This document shows, one piece after another, positions 51,471 to 59,259 of a DNA stretch of 64,000 nt (positions are counted from its first letter, which is position 1; the number at the start of each line of letters is the position of its first letter). The DNA comes from Curtobacterium sp. MCBD17_035 (GTDB lineage: Bacteria; Actinomycetota; Actinomycetes; Actinomycetales; Microbacteriaceae): NCBI RefSeq assembly GCF_003234815.2, contig NZ_CP126279.1, forward strand, positions 1,860,001-1,924,000. The letters run 5' to 3'. Made by a program: the position numbers and the translations under genes. Under the pieces are notes generated by a model. That model was not told the DNA's origin. It made no database searches and saw only the letters and a list, made by a program, of their open reading frames with translations.

Positions 51471-51476
51471 ATTCTA
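51471..51476 (-). promoter_or_regulatory. Leaderless-type -10 for the ribF unit
   Basis: TAGAAT on the minus strand, the most consensus-like -10 of the leaderless set, 7 nt before the ATG at 51463. Confidence 0.55.
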
Positions 51477-51513
51477 GCGGCCGGGAGGCACGGCTCGGTC
51501 TGGCGCCGACCGG

Positions 51514-51879
51514 TCACGCCTGGGCGAACCAGATCTGGGACATCCGGTAGACCATGACCGCGACGGTGAAGGCTCCCGCTCCGAGCACCACGGTGCTCCA
51601 CCGGGTGCGGTCGATGAGGGCCCAGACGATCGCCGCAGGTGGGACGAGCAGCACCGACACCGCGTACACCCCGAACTCGAGCGCGTTTCCCCTCGGCGGG
51701 TTGCCCACCGCGGGTTGCACGATCGCGACGACACCCTGGGCGATGAGCAGGAGCTCGATGAGCACGAGCGCGCCGACGGTCGGGTCGTTCGGCTTCCAAC
51801 CGATCAGGCCGACCACGACACAGAAGAGGCCGGTGAGGGCCGCGAAGCCGACCTGGACCCAGGTGAACCAGTCGATCAT
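51514..51879 (-). CDS. Four-helix membrane protein downstream of truB, unknown
   Basis: A 121-residue protein that is nearly all membrane helices: FTWVQVGFAALTGLFCVVVG, an LLLIAQGVVAIVQ helix, a GVYAVSVLLVPPAAIVWALI helix and a final VVLGAGAFTVAVMVYRM helix. Proteins with this layout are common as conserved actinobacterial membrane proteins without known function. The ATG overlaps the truB stop by 4 nt (ATGA). Confidence 0.75.
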   Translation of the reverse strand: MIDWFTWVQVGFAALTGLFCVVVGLIGWKPNDPTVGALVLIELLLIAQGVVAIVQPAVGNPPRGNALEFGVYAVSVLLVPPAAIVWALIDRTRWSTVVLGAGAFTVAVMVYRMSQIWFAQA

Positions 51880-52811
51880 GCGTCCGCTCCTGTCGGGAAG
51901 TTCGTGATGACCCGCAGCGCGCCACGTCGGACGGACACGAGTCCGACGAGGCGGTCGTCCGCCGCGGCGACGGCCGCGACCGGACCGTCGGTGTCGGCCA
52001 GGTCGGTCGGCACCCGTTTGCCGTCGCTGAGGTCCCGTGCCGCTGCGGAGTCGAGCACGACCTCCCGGAACAGGACGCGGGCGACGTCCGCCGGACGGCG
52101 CAGCCGGGCCCGGACGTCTACGTCGTCGTCCTCGAGCACGACGGCGTCGGCGACGGCGAACGGTCCGATCCGGGTCCTGCGCAGTGCGGTGAGGTGGCCG
52201 CCGGTCTCGAGGGCCACCGCGACGTCACGGGCGAGGGCGCGGACGTAGGTGCCGGAGGAACACTCGACGTCGACGTCGAGGTCGACGACCGGGGTCTCCA
52301 CGCCCTCCACGGCCACGACCAGGTCACGCCGGGCCAGGACGTCGAAGCGCGCCACCGTCACACGTCGCGGTTCCAGCTCGACGGTCTCGCCCGCGCGTAC
52401 CCGGGCGTACGCCCGTCGGCCGTCGACCTTGATGGCGCTGACCGTGCTCGGCACCTGCTCGATGGTCCCCCGCTGCGCGCCCACGGCCTCCTCGAGCCGG
52501 ACGTCGTCGAGCGCGTCCGGGAGCAGTCCGGGGGACGCGACCACGGCACCGTCGGCGTCGTCGGAGTCGGTCGCGACACCGAGCCGGATCGTCGCGGTGT
52601 ACCGCTTGTCGAGGCCGACCAGGTGCGTCAGCAGACGCGTCGACGGCCCGACACCGAGGACGAGCAGACCCGTCGCCATCGGGTCGAGGGTCCCGGCGTG
52701 CCCGATCTTGCGGATGCCGAAGCGTCGGCGCGCGATCGAGACCGACCGGTGGCTGGAGATGCCGCCCGGCTTGTCGACGAGGAGGATCCCGTTGGGGGCC
52801 GGTTCGAGCAC
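51876..52811 (-). CDS. truB: tRNA pseudouridine-55 synthase
   Basis: Makes pseudouridine 55 in the T loop of tRNAs. 311 residues with GILLVDKPGGISSH, the catalytic D43 in HAGTLDPMATGLLVLGVG, KRYTATIRLGVATDSDD and the C-terminal PUA-like end. GTG start 6 nt after TACCCT, so probably leaderless. In many bacteria truB follows rbfA; here the pair is split by mutY and a divergent gene. Confidence 0.95.
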   Translation of the reverse strand: MLEPAPNGILLVDKPGGISSHRSVSIARRRFGIRKIGHAGTLDPMATGLLVLGVGPSTRLLTHLVGLDKRYTATIRLGVATDSDDADGAVVASPGLLPDALDDVRLEEAVGAQRGTIEQVPSTVSAIKVDGRRAYARVRAGETVELEPRRVTVARFDVLARRDLVVAVEGVETPVVDLDVDVECSSGTYVRALARDVAVALETGGHLTALRRTRIGPFAVADAVVLEDDDVDVRARLRRPADVARVLFREVVLDSAAARDLSDGKRVPTDLADTDGPVAAVAAADDRLVGLVSVRRGALRVITNFPTGADA

Positions 52812-52817
52812 CGGGAA

Positions 52818-52837
52818 AGGGTAGCAGCGCCGGCGCT
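52818..52837 (-). promoter_or_regulatory. Leaderless-type truB promoter with adjacent palindrome
   Basis: TACCCT (complement of 52818-52823) is 6 nt before the truB GTG. Two bases upstream is the 12-bp palindrome AGCGCCGGCGCT (52826-52837), which could be the terminator of the preceding gene or an operator. Confidence 0.45.
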
Positions 52838-52865
52838 CAGCCGACGTCGCGCAGGTCGCCTCCGG

Positions 52866-53342
52866 CTAGCACGCGTCCGCCCAGTTCCGCCGCGGGTGCT
52901 CGGGGTCCGTCACGTCGAGGACGGCCGACGCAGCACCCTTCGGGTCGTCCTGACGGACGTACGTGGTGAACGGGTCGTCGGCGCGCGGCTCGGACCGATC
53001 GTCGCGCTCGACCCACAGGGACCAGCGCCAGAGGGACCGCACGGACCGCGACAGCAGGCGCTTCCCCGTGACGACGAGGATCCCGGGGTCGGTGCCGATC
53101 GTCCGGAAGGGATCGACGACCTCGGCTCGGAGGCCATCGGCATCCGTCGAGGACGCCGCGGCGTGCATGGCCTTGACCCCCTGCTGCTCGAGTGCCGCGA
53201 CGAGGCTCGCTGCGACGCGCTCCAGGTCGACGCCCGGCCCGCCGTCGACCGCGATCACCGTCCGAGCGGCGCCCGCGTTGTGCGCGACCTCCGTCGCGAT
53301 CGCCTGCATGGTGTCGGTCTCCTGCGGTGCCCATCGTGCCAT
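52866..53342 (-). CDS. Uridine-kinase-like protein with degenerate P-loop
   Basis: A 158-residue protein whose layout follows uridine kinase-like P-loop proteins: an initial beta-strand and loop TVIAVDGGPGVDLERVAASL (28-47) where GxxGxGK(S/T) is expected, GILVVTGKRLLSRSVRSLW (87-105) in place of the usual VVEGVFLLRPELRDLW, SLWVERDD, and the C-terminal YVRQDDPKGAASAVLDVTDP (128-147) like the YLxEVDP-DNTDP end. The P-loop Lys and Ser/Thr are missing (VDL instead of GKS), so kinase activity is unlikely. The assignment is by eye. The ATG is 6 nt after TACGGT (leaderless). Divergent from mutY. Confidence 0.6.
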   Translation of the reverse strand: MARWAPQETDTMQAIATEVAHNAGAARTVIAVDGGPGVDLERVAASLVAALEQQGVKAMHAAASSTDADGLRAEVVDPFRTIGTDPGILVVTGKRLLSRSVRSLWRWSLWVERDDRSEPRADDPFTTYVRQDDPKGAASAVLDVTDPEHPRRNWADAC

Positions 53343-53348
53343 CGCTCC

Positions 53349-53358
53349 ACCGTAGGCT
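53349..53358. promoter_or_regulatory. Two divergent leaderless promoters with overlapping -10 hexamers
   Basis: The 10 bases ACCGTAGGCT hold a minus-strand -10 TACGGT (complement of 53349-53354), 6 nt before the ATG at 53342, and a plus-strand -10 TAGGCT (53353-53358), 6 nt before the mutY GTG at 53365. The two hexamers share the TA at 53353-53354. The start codons are only 22 bp apart. Confidence 0.55.
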
Positions 53359-53364
53359 CTCCTG

Positions 53365-54315
53365 GTGGTCCCCGTTCCGCGCCCCGAGCACCCCTCGGAC
53401 GTCTCCCCAGACGTCGCCGCCCGGGAGGCCCGACCCGGCCCCGACATCGCGACCCCGCTCATCGCGTGGTTCCGCCAGCACGGCCGCGACCTCCCGTGGC
53501 GACGACCCGGGTTCCCCGCCTGGGGCACGATGGTGAGCGAGATCATGCTCCAGCAGACACAGGTCGCACGGGTCGTCCCACGGCTCGAGGCGTGGCTCGC
53601 GCGCTGGCCGACGCCAGCCGCCCTCGCCGCCGACCCGCCGTCCGAGGCGGTCCGTGCCTGGGACCGGCTGGGCTACCCGCGACGCGCGCTCGCGCTGCAC
53701 GCCGCGGCGACCGCCATCGTCGACCGACACGAGGGCGTCGTCCCATCGGACGTCGACGCCCTCCTCGCGCTCCCCGGCATCGGCGACTACACGGCGCGGG
53801 CGATCGCGGTGTTCGCCTTCGGGCTGCGCCACCCGGTCGTCGACGTCAACGTCCGCCGGGTCCTCGCCCGGGCGCTGCTCGGGCAGGCCGAGCCGGGGCC
53901 GGCGAACGCTCGACGTGACCTGCCGCTGATGGCTGCGGTGCTGCCTCCCGATCTCGAGGACGCGGCTGCGACGAACGCGGCGGTCATGGAGCTCGGCGCG
54001 CTCGTGTGCGTCGCGAAGCGGCCCGCATGCGACGTGTGCCCGATCTCCGATCGATGCCGGTGGCGCGCGCAGGGGCACCCCGCGCACGACGGCCCGCGGG
54101 CGCCCCGGCAGTCGCGGTTCGCCGGGAGCGACCGACAGGTCCGCGGGCTGATCATGGCCGAACTCCGGGCCAGCGACGTCCCGGTGACCCTGGACGAGAT
54201 CGCGATGGTGTGGCCCGACGCCGAGCAGCGCGACCGCGCGCTCCGATCGCTGGTGCGGGACGGGCTCGCCGTCGGGTCCGACGCCGTCGGCTACTCGCTG
54301 CCCGGGTCCGCCTGA
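53365..54315 (+). CDS. mutY: A/G-specific adenine glycosylase
   Basis: Removes adenine paired with 8-oxoguanine. 316 residues: catalytic E59 in SEIMLQQTQV, the helix-hairpin-helix LPGIGDYTARAI at 136-147, catalytic D160 in HPVVDVNVRRVLARALLG, and the 4Fe-4S cysteines C215, C222, C225 and C231 (x6, x2, x5 spacing). The protein ends soon after, so the C-terminal NUDIX-like 8-oxoG-recognition domain of E. coli MutY is absent or much reduced, as in many actinobacteria. The GTG start lies 6 nt after TAGGCT (leaderless). Its 3' end overlaps rbfA by 25 bp, tail to tail. Confidence 0.95.
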   Translation: MVPVPRPEHPSDVSPDVAAREARPGPDIATPLIAWFRQHGRDLPWRRPGFPAWGTMVSEIMLQQTQVARVVPRLEAWLARWPTPAALAADPPSEAVRAWDRLGYPRRALALHAAATAIVDRHEGVVPSDVDALLALPGIGDYTARAIAVFAFGLRHPVVDVNVRRVLARALLGQAEPGPANARRDLPLMAAVLPPDLEDAAATNAAVMELGALVCVAKRPACDVCPISDRCRWRAQGHPAHDGPRAPRQSRFAGSDRQVRGLIMAELRASDVPVTLDEIAMVWPDAEQRDRALRSLVRDGLAVGSDAVGYSLPGSA

Positions 54316-54770
54316 CGGGTGACGACGTCGGCCGAGTGCTCGTCGTCGTCCTCGTCGTCGTGTCGGTACGGGTCGGCGTCGCCCGCGTAGGACGCGGCGG
54401 ACGCCTGTGCCCGCGCCGCGGCGTCGCGGTCACGCGCCTCGGCGAGCAACGCGTCGATGTGCGCAGCGTTCTCCGGCACGGCGTCGGCGATGAACTCGAG
54501 GGTCGGGGTCAGCCGAGCGGTGATGTTCTTGCCGACCTCGCTGCGGAGCATGCCGGTCGCGGACTTCAGCGCCGCCGCGGTGTCCTGCCGCTCCTCGTCC
54601 GAGCCGTACACGGTGTAGAAGACGGACGCGTGCTGCAGGTCGCCGGTCACCTGGACGTCCGTGATCGTGACGAATCCGAGACGCGGGTCACGGATGCCCT
54701 TGTCCAGCCGCCTGGCGACGATCTCCTGGATGCGGTCCGCCATCTTGCGGGCGCGCTGTGGGTCGGCCAT
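54291..54770 (-). CDS. rbfA: Ribosome-binding factor A
   Basis: KH-fold 30S maturation factor. 159 residues with RARKMADRIQEIVARRLDK, DPRLGFVTITDVQVTGDLQ and LRSEVGKNITARLTPTLEF. A 40-residue acidic tail (HDDEDDDEHSAD) follows the domain and overlaps the 3' end of mutY. ATG start, 87 nt after infB, with a very strong hairpin in that gap. Confidence 0.95.
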   Translation of the reverse strand: MADPQRARKMADRIQEIVARRLDKGIRDPRLGFVTITDVQVTGDLQHASVFYTVYGSDEERQDTAAALKSATGMLRSEVGKNITARLTPTLEFIADAVPENAAHIDALLAEARDRDAAARAQASAASYAGDADPYRHDDEDDDEHSADVVTRQADPGSE

Positions 54771-54799
54771 GGGGTCCTCCTGGTGGTGTGGGAACGAGG

Positions 54800-54844
54800 G
54801 CGGGGCCCCGCCGGGACGCGGTGTGCGTCCCGGCGCGGCCCCGC
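54800..54844 (-). terminator. Very long hairpin between infB and rbfA
   Basis: A 20-bp inverted repeat with one mismatch and a 5-nt loop: left arm 54800-54819, right arm 54825-54844, both nearly all G and C. It begins 13 nt past the infB stop. No U-tract. It could be a partial terminator or an mRNA stabiliser that sets rbfA expression below infB. Confidence 0.65.
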
Positions 54845-54857
54845 CGGACGAGCGGAC

Positions 54858-57620
54858 TCAGCCGCGCGGCTTCTCGACCATCTCGATGGTCTCGATCTCG
54901 TCGCCGATCTGGATGTCGTTGTACTTGCCGAGACCGACGCCCGCCTCGAAGTCCGTCCGGACCTCGGTGACGTCGTCCTTGAACCGGCGCAGCGACTCGA
55001 TGGCGAGACCGTCGGCGAGCACGACGCCGTCACGGATGACGCGCGCCTTGGCGTTGCGCGTGATCGTGCCGGACCGGACCACCACACCGGCGATGTTGCC
55101 GAACTTCGACGAACGGAACACCTCGCGGATCTCCGCCACACCCGACTGGACCTCTTCGAACTCGGGCTTGAGCATGCCCCGCAGGGACTGCTCGATGTCC
55201 TCGAGTGCCGAGTAGATGACCGAGTAGAAGCGGATGTCCACACCCTCGCGAGCGGCACGTTCCCGTGCCTTCGTGTCGGGGCGGACGTTGAACCCGATGA
55301 TGATCGCGTTGTCGACCGTCGCGAGGTTGACGTCCGACTCCGTGACCGCACCGACACCGCGGTGGATGATCCGGAGCTGGACGCTCTCGTCGACCTCGAT
55401 CTTGAGCAGCGACTCCTCGAGCGCCTCGACGGCACCGGAGACGTCACCCTTGATGATGAGGTTGAGCGCGTCGACCTTGCCCTCTTCGAGTGCACGGGTG
55501 AAGTCCTCGAGCGAGATGCGCTTGCGGGCCTTGGCCAGCTGGGCGTTGCGCTCGACGGCCTCGCGCTTCTCGGCGATCTGGCGGGCCGTGCGATCCTCCT
55601 CCGTCACCAAGAAGGTGTCACCGGCACGCGGCACGCTCGACAGACCCTGCACCTGCACGGGACGACTCGGCGTCGCGGCCTCGACCGCGTTGCCGTTCTC
55701 GTCCATCATCGCGCGGACGCGGCCGTAGGCGGTGCCCGCGACGATCGCGTCGCCGACGTGCAGCGTCCCGGACTGGATGAGCACGGTCGCGACCGCACCG
55801 CGTCCCTTGTCGAGACGCGCCTCGATGGCGACACCGCGGGCGTCCTTGTCGGGGTTGGCACGGAGATCGAGTCCCGCGTCGGCCGTGAGCAGCACGGCCT
55901 CGAGCAGGGCATCGATGTTCGTGTTGTTCCGCGCGGACACGTCGACGAACATGACGTCGCCGCCGTACTCCTCGGCCACGAGCCCGTACTCGGTGAGCTG
56001 CTGGCGGACCTTGGCGGGGTTCGCGCCTTCCTTGTCGATCTTGTTCACCGCGACCACGATCGGCACGTTCGCCGCCTGGGCGTGGTTCAGGGCCTCGACC
56101 GTCTGCGGCATGATGCCGTCGTCGGCCGCGACCACGAGGATCGCGATGTCCGTCACCTGGGCACCACGGGCACGCATGGCGGTGAACGCCTCGTGACCCG
56201 GGGTGTCGATGAACGTGATCGGGCGCTCGATGCCCTCGTGCTCGGAGATGACCTGGTACGCACCGATGTGCTGCGTGATGCCGCCGGCCTCACCCGCGAC
56301 GACGTTCGCGTTCCGGATCGCGTCGAGCAGGCGGGTCTTGCCGTGGTCGACGTGACCCATGACCGTGACGACCGGCGGACGGGCGACGAGGACCGAGTCG
56401 TCCTCGTCGTCGAGCTCGGCGTCGAGGTCGATGTCGAAGCCCTCCAGGAGCTCCTTGTCCTCGTCCTCCGGCGAGACGATCTGGATCTTGTAACCGAGCT
56501 CCTCGCCGAGGACCTCGAAGGTCGCCTCGTCCAGCGACTCGGTCGCGGTCGCCATCTCACCGAGGTGGAACAGCACCGTCACGAGGTTGCCGGGGCTCGC
56601 GTCGATCTTGTCCGCGAAGTCCGAGATGCTCGCACCACGACGCAGCCGGACGACCGTGTTGCCGTCACCGCGCGGGACCTGCACGCCGCCGATCGACGGC
56701 GCCTGCCGCATCTCGTACTCGGCGCGCTTCGTCCGCTTCGACTTGCGAGCGCGGCTCTTGCCGCCACCACGACCGAACGCACCAGCGGTGCCACCACCCG
56801 GACCACGGCCACGACCGCCACCGCCGGCCGGACGCGCGGGTCCGAAGCCAGGGCGCTGGAATCCGCCACCGGCACCGGCTCCGGCACCACCGGGACGCTG
56901 GAAGCCACCGCCCTGGCCGCCACGGCCGGGCCCACCCGGACGCTGGCCGAAGCCGTTCGGACGCGCACCCTGACCGGGCCCACCCGGACGCGGAGCACCG
57001 GGCCGGGGAGCGCCCGGACGCGGCGGCTGCGGACGCGGGATGCCACCCGTACCGCCACCCGGACGCGGCATGCCCTGGTTCTGCGAGAACGGGTTGTTGC
57101 CGGGGCGGGGCGGGCGCGAGCCCATGCCCTGACTCGACGAGTAGGGGTTGTTGCCCGGGCGCGCGCCGCCCGGCTTCGGGCCGGGGCGTGCGGCGCCCGG
57201 CTTCGGCGCCGTCGACGATGCGGCACCGTCGACCTTGTCGGCCTGGTTCTTCTGCGCCTGGGCCTTCTGGGCGGCCTCGGCCTGCGCCTGCCGCTCGGCC
57301 ACCGACATGGGGGCGGCCGGACGCGGCGCGTCGTTCACCGAGGGCTGCTCCGCTTCGACGGGCGCGGCGGGCGCGGGTGCCGGTGCAGCGGGGCGCGGTG
57401 CCTGCGGGCGCGGCGCGGCCTTCGGTGCCGCCGGCTTGGTCGCCGACGACGACGTCGCGCCGGATGCCTCGAGCGCCGCGCGGAGCTTGCGGGCGACGGG
57501 CGGCTCGATGCTCGAGCTCGGGCCCTTGACGAACTCGCCGAGCTCCTTGAGCTTCTCGAGCGCGGTCTTGCTGTCGACACCGAGCTCGCTGGCGATCTCG
57601 TGTACGCGTGGTTTTGCCAC
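54858..57620 (-). CDS. infB: Translation initiation factor IF-2
   Basis: GTPase that brings initiator fMet-tRNA to the 30S subunit. 920 residues: an N-terminal IF2N-like domain ([20 protein letters not shown]), a low-complexity Pro/Gly/Arg/Ala region of about 260 residues, a second small domain, then the G domain with GHVDHGKT at about 422-429, [15 protein letters not shown] and NKID, and the C-terminal initiator-tRNA domains. The GTG at 57620 has AAGGAG 4 nt upstream; the reading frame upstream is the structured leader, not coding. Translation may be gated by alternative hairpins. Confidence 0.97.
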   Translation of the reverse strand: MAKPRVHEIASELGVDSKTALEKLKELGEFVKGPSSSIEPPVARKLRAALEASGATSSSATKPAAPKAAPRPQAPRPAAPAPAPAAPVEAEQPSVNDAPRPAAPMSVAERQAQAEAAQKAQAQKNQADKVDGAASSTAPKPGAARPGPKPGGARPGNNPYSSSQGMGSRPPRPGNNPFSQNQGMPRPGGGTGGIPRPQPPRPGAPRPGAPRPGGPGQGARPNGFGQRPGGPGRGGQGGGFQRPGGAGAGAGGGFQRPGFGPARPAGGGGRGRGPGGGTAGAFGRGGGKSRARKSKRTKRAEYEMRQAPSIGGVQVPRGDGNTVVRLRRGASISDFADKIDASPGNLVTVLFHLGEMATATESLDEATFEVLGEELGYKIQIVSPEDEDKELLEGFDIDLDAELDDEDDSVLVARPPVVTVMGHVDHGKTRLLDAIRNANVVAGEAGGITQHIGAYQVISEHEGIERPITFIDTPGHEAFTAMRARGAQVTDIAILVVAADDGIMPQTVEALNHAQAANVPIVVAVNKIDKEGANPAKVRQQLTEYGLVAEEYGGDVMFVDVSARNNTNIDALLEAVLLTADAGLDLRANPDKDARGVAIEARLDKGRGAVATVLIQSGTLHVGDAIVAGTAYGRVRAMMDENGNAVEAATPSRPVQVQGLSSVPRAGDTFLVTEEDRTARQIAEKREAVERNAQLAKARKRISLEDFTRALEEGKVDALNLIIKGDVSGAVEALEESLLKIEVDESVQLRIIHRGVGAVTESDVNLATVDNAIIIGFNVRPDTKARERAAREGVDIRFYSVIYSALEDIEQSLRGMLKPEFEEVQSGVAEIREVFRSSKFGNIAGVVVRSGTITRNAKARVIRDGVVLADGLAIESLRRFKDDVTEVRTDFEAGVGLGKYNDIQIGDEIETIEMVEKPRG

Positions 57621-57626
57621 TGTTCT

Positions 57627-57658
57627 CCTTCTCGGGTCCCACCCGAGAAGGGTGGGAC
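57627..57658 (-). promoter_or_regulatory. Two mutually exclusive hairpins over the infB Shine-Dalgarno
   Basis: On the minus strand, hairpin A pairs GTCCCACCC with GGGTGGGAC (57650-57658 with 57636-57644, 5-nt loop, 9 bp). Hairpin B pairs CCTTCTCGGGT with ACCCGAGAAGG (57641-57651 with 57627-57637, 3-nt loop, 11 bp). They share 57636-57651 and cannot coexist. B takes in the AAGG of the AAGGAG Shine-Dalgarno (57625-57630); A leaves it free. This is the geometry of a translational on/off switch. The ligand or signal is unknown. Confidence 0.65.
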
Positions 57659-57692
57659 TCACTGAGTGATGGGTCTCATTTCGAGCCGCTCA

Positions 57693-58007
57693 TCAGTTGT
57701 CCATAAGCCGTTCAGCCTGTTCTGTCGTGTCGAGGTCCCGTACCGGGTCCTGGCCCGACCGGAGTCGTTCCAGGTACTCGCGGACCGCCGACGTGTCCGG
57801 TTCACGATCCAGCCGCAGCGCGCGTCGGAAGGCCCGACGCGAGACGGCCAGCTCGTACGCATCGACCGTCGGGGTGATCCACGCGCCCCGGCCTGGCATG
57901 ACTGCCTTCGGATCCACCACGACGCGGTCGCCACGGGCGACGACTCGGAGGAGGGAGGATCGGGGTGCACGGCGACGACTGCCGATGCACGTTCTGACGG
58001 GTTCCAC
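57693..58007 (-). CDS. ylxR: YlxR-family RNA-binding protein (DUF448)
   Basis: Small basic protein of 104 residues between nusA and infB, as in most bacteria. It has the family start VRTCIGSRRRAPRSSLLRVV (usually CVGCR, so the second Cys is Ser here), GRGAWITP and RRAFRRALRL. YlxR binds RNA and has been linked to RNase P and to nusA-infB expression in other bacteria. The GTG at 58007 with GGGAG 4 nt upstream is preferred over a start 12 codons earlier. Confidence 0.9.
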   Translation of the reverse strand: MEPVRTCIGSRRRAPRSSLLRVVARGDRVVVDPKAVMPGRGAWITPTVDAYELAVSRRAFRRALRLDREPDTSAVREYLERLRSGQDPVRDLDTTEQAERLMDN

Positions 58008-58096
58008 TCTACTCCCTGCCTCGGACGGACGCGATCCCGGCACGCCAACGAGGCGGTGCGGTCAGCGAACGACCGCGCGCGCTCCGCATCCGGCGC

Positions 58097-59089
58097 TCAG
58101 TCGCCCTCGAGGATGGAGTCCGGCTGGATGTCGATCCGGGCACCGGTCAGCTTCGCCGCGAGGCGGGCGTTCTGCCCCTCTTTCCCGATGGCGAGCGAGA
58201 GCTGGTAATCCGGGACGAGGGCGCGGACCGCCTTGGTGGACTTGTCGATCACGAACGAACTCGTGACCTTCGCCGGGGACAGGGCGTTGCCCACGAAGGT
58301 CGCGAGGTCCGGCGAGTAATCGACGATGTCGATCTTCTCGGCCCCGAGCTCGTTCGTGACCGAACGGACGCGCTGGCCGAGCTCCCCGATGCACGCACCC
58401 TTGGCGTTGACGCCGGGCTCGTTCGCCTTGACCGCGATCTTCGTGCGGTGACCTGCCTCGCGCGCCATGGACACGATCTCGACCACGCCCGACGCGATCT
58501 CGGGGACCTCGAGCGCGAAGAGCTTGCGGACGAGACCCGGATGCGTCCGGGACACGGTGATCTGGGGGCCCTTGTGTCCCTTGCCGACACTCGTCACGTA
58601 CACGCGGAGCCGCTGACCGTGCGGGTAGGTCTCGCCAGGGACCTGCTCCTCGGGCGGGAGGATGGCCTCGATCGTGCCGAGGTCGACGTGCACCATGCGT
58701 GGGTTCGGCCCCTGCTGCACGACGCCGGCGACGATGTCACCCTCTTTTCCACGGAACTCGCCGAGGACCTTGTCGTCGCCGATGTCCCGGAGCCGCTGGT
58801 TGATGACCTGCTTGGCCGCGAACGCCGCGATACGACCGAAGTCGTTCGTCTCGTCGACGGACTCACCGACGACGGTGCCGTCGTCGTCACGCTCGGGGAC
58901 GTAGACACGCACCTGGCCCGACTTGCGGTCGAGCTCCACCCGCGCCTGCGGGTCGGCCGGCTCACCGTTCTCGGCTGCGTGCTTCTGGTACGCGGTGAGG
59001 ATGGCCTGCTCGATGATGGTGACGAGTTCGTCGAACGGGATCTCCCGCTCCCGTTCCATGAGCCGCAGCACCGCGAGATCGATCTGCAT
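58097..59089 (-). CDS. nusA: Transcription termination/antitermination protein NusA
   Basis: RNA-polymerase-binding factor of 330 residues: N-terminal domain (MEREREIPFDELVTIIEQAI), S1 domain (about 110-180) and two KH domains with SRTHPGLVRKLFALEVPE, GACIGELGQRVRSVTNELG and LSLAIGKEGQNARLAAKLTG. It lacks the acidic C-terminal repeats of E. coli NusA, as usual in actinobacteria. ATG start with GGAGG 6 nt upstream. The expected rimP is not found upstream. Confidence 0.97.
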   Translation of the reverse strand: MQIDLAVLRLMEREREIPFDELVTIIEQAILTAYQKHAAENGEPADPQARVELDRKSGQVRVYVPERDDDGTVVGESVDETNDFGRIAAFAAKQVINQRLRDIGDDKVLGEFRGKEGDIVAGVVQQGPNPRMVHVDLGTIEAILPPEEQVPGETYPHGQRLRVYVTSVGKGHKGPQITVSRTHPGLVRKLFALEVPEIASGVVEIVSMAREAGHRTKIAVKANEPGVNAKGACIGELGQRVRSVTNELGAEKIDIVDYSPDLATFVGNALSPAKVTSSFVIDKSTKAVRALVPDYQLSLAIGKEGQNARLAAKLTGARIDIQPDSILEGD

Positions 59090-59154
59090 CGAGGGCCTCC
59101 AGTATTCAGATGATGGGAACCCCGCGCTCGGACACCGCGCGGAAGGCGGCGTCC

Positions 59155-59160
59155 AGGATA
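59155..59160 (-). promoter_or_regulatory. Candidate nusA operon -10
   Basis: TATCCT on the minus strand, about 65 nt before the nusA ATG, in the 170-nt gap after proS. No clear -35. Confidence 0.45.
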
Positions 59161-59259
59161 GCGCACGTCGACCGCCCGCCGGCGCCGCACTTCCTGTCCG
59201 ACGACCGGGAGGCACGACGCAGGCCCGTCGATCCGGACCGGATCGAGTGGACGGCGCGA

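Noticed and set aside
59106-59159. A protein-like tail (ILDAAFRAVSERGVPII then stop) before nusA
   Set aside because: No start codon or coherent upstream coding sequence; the frame runs into proS antisense text. Possibly a remnant, but too short to support.
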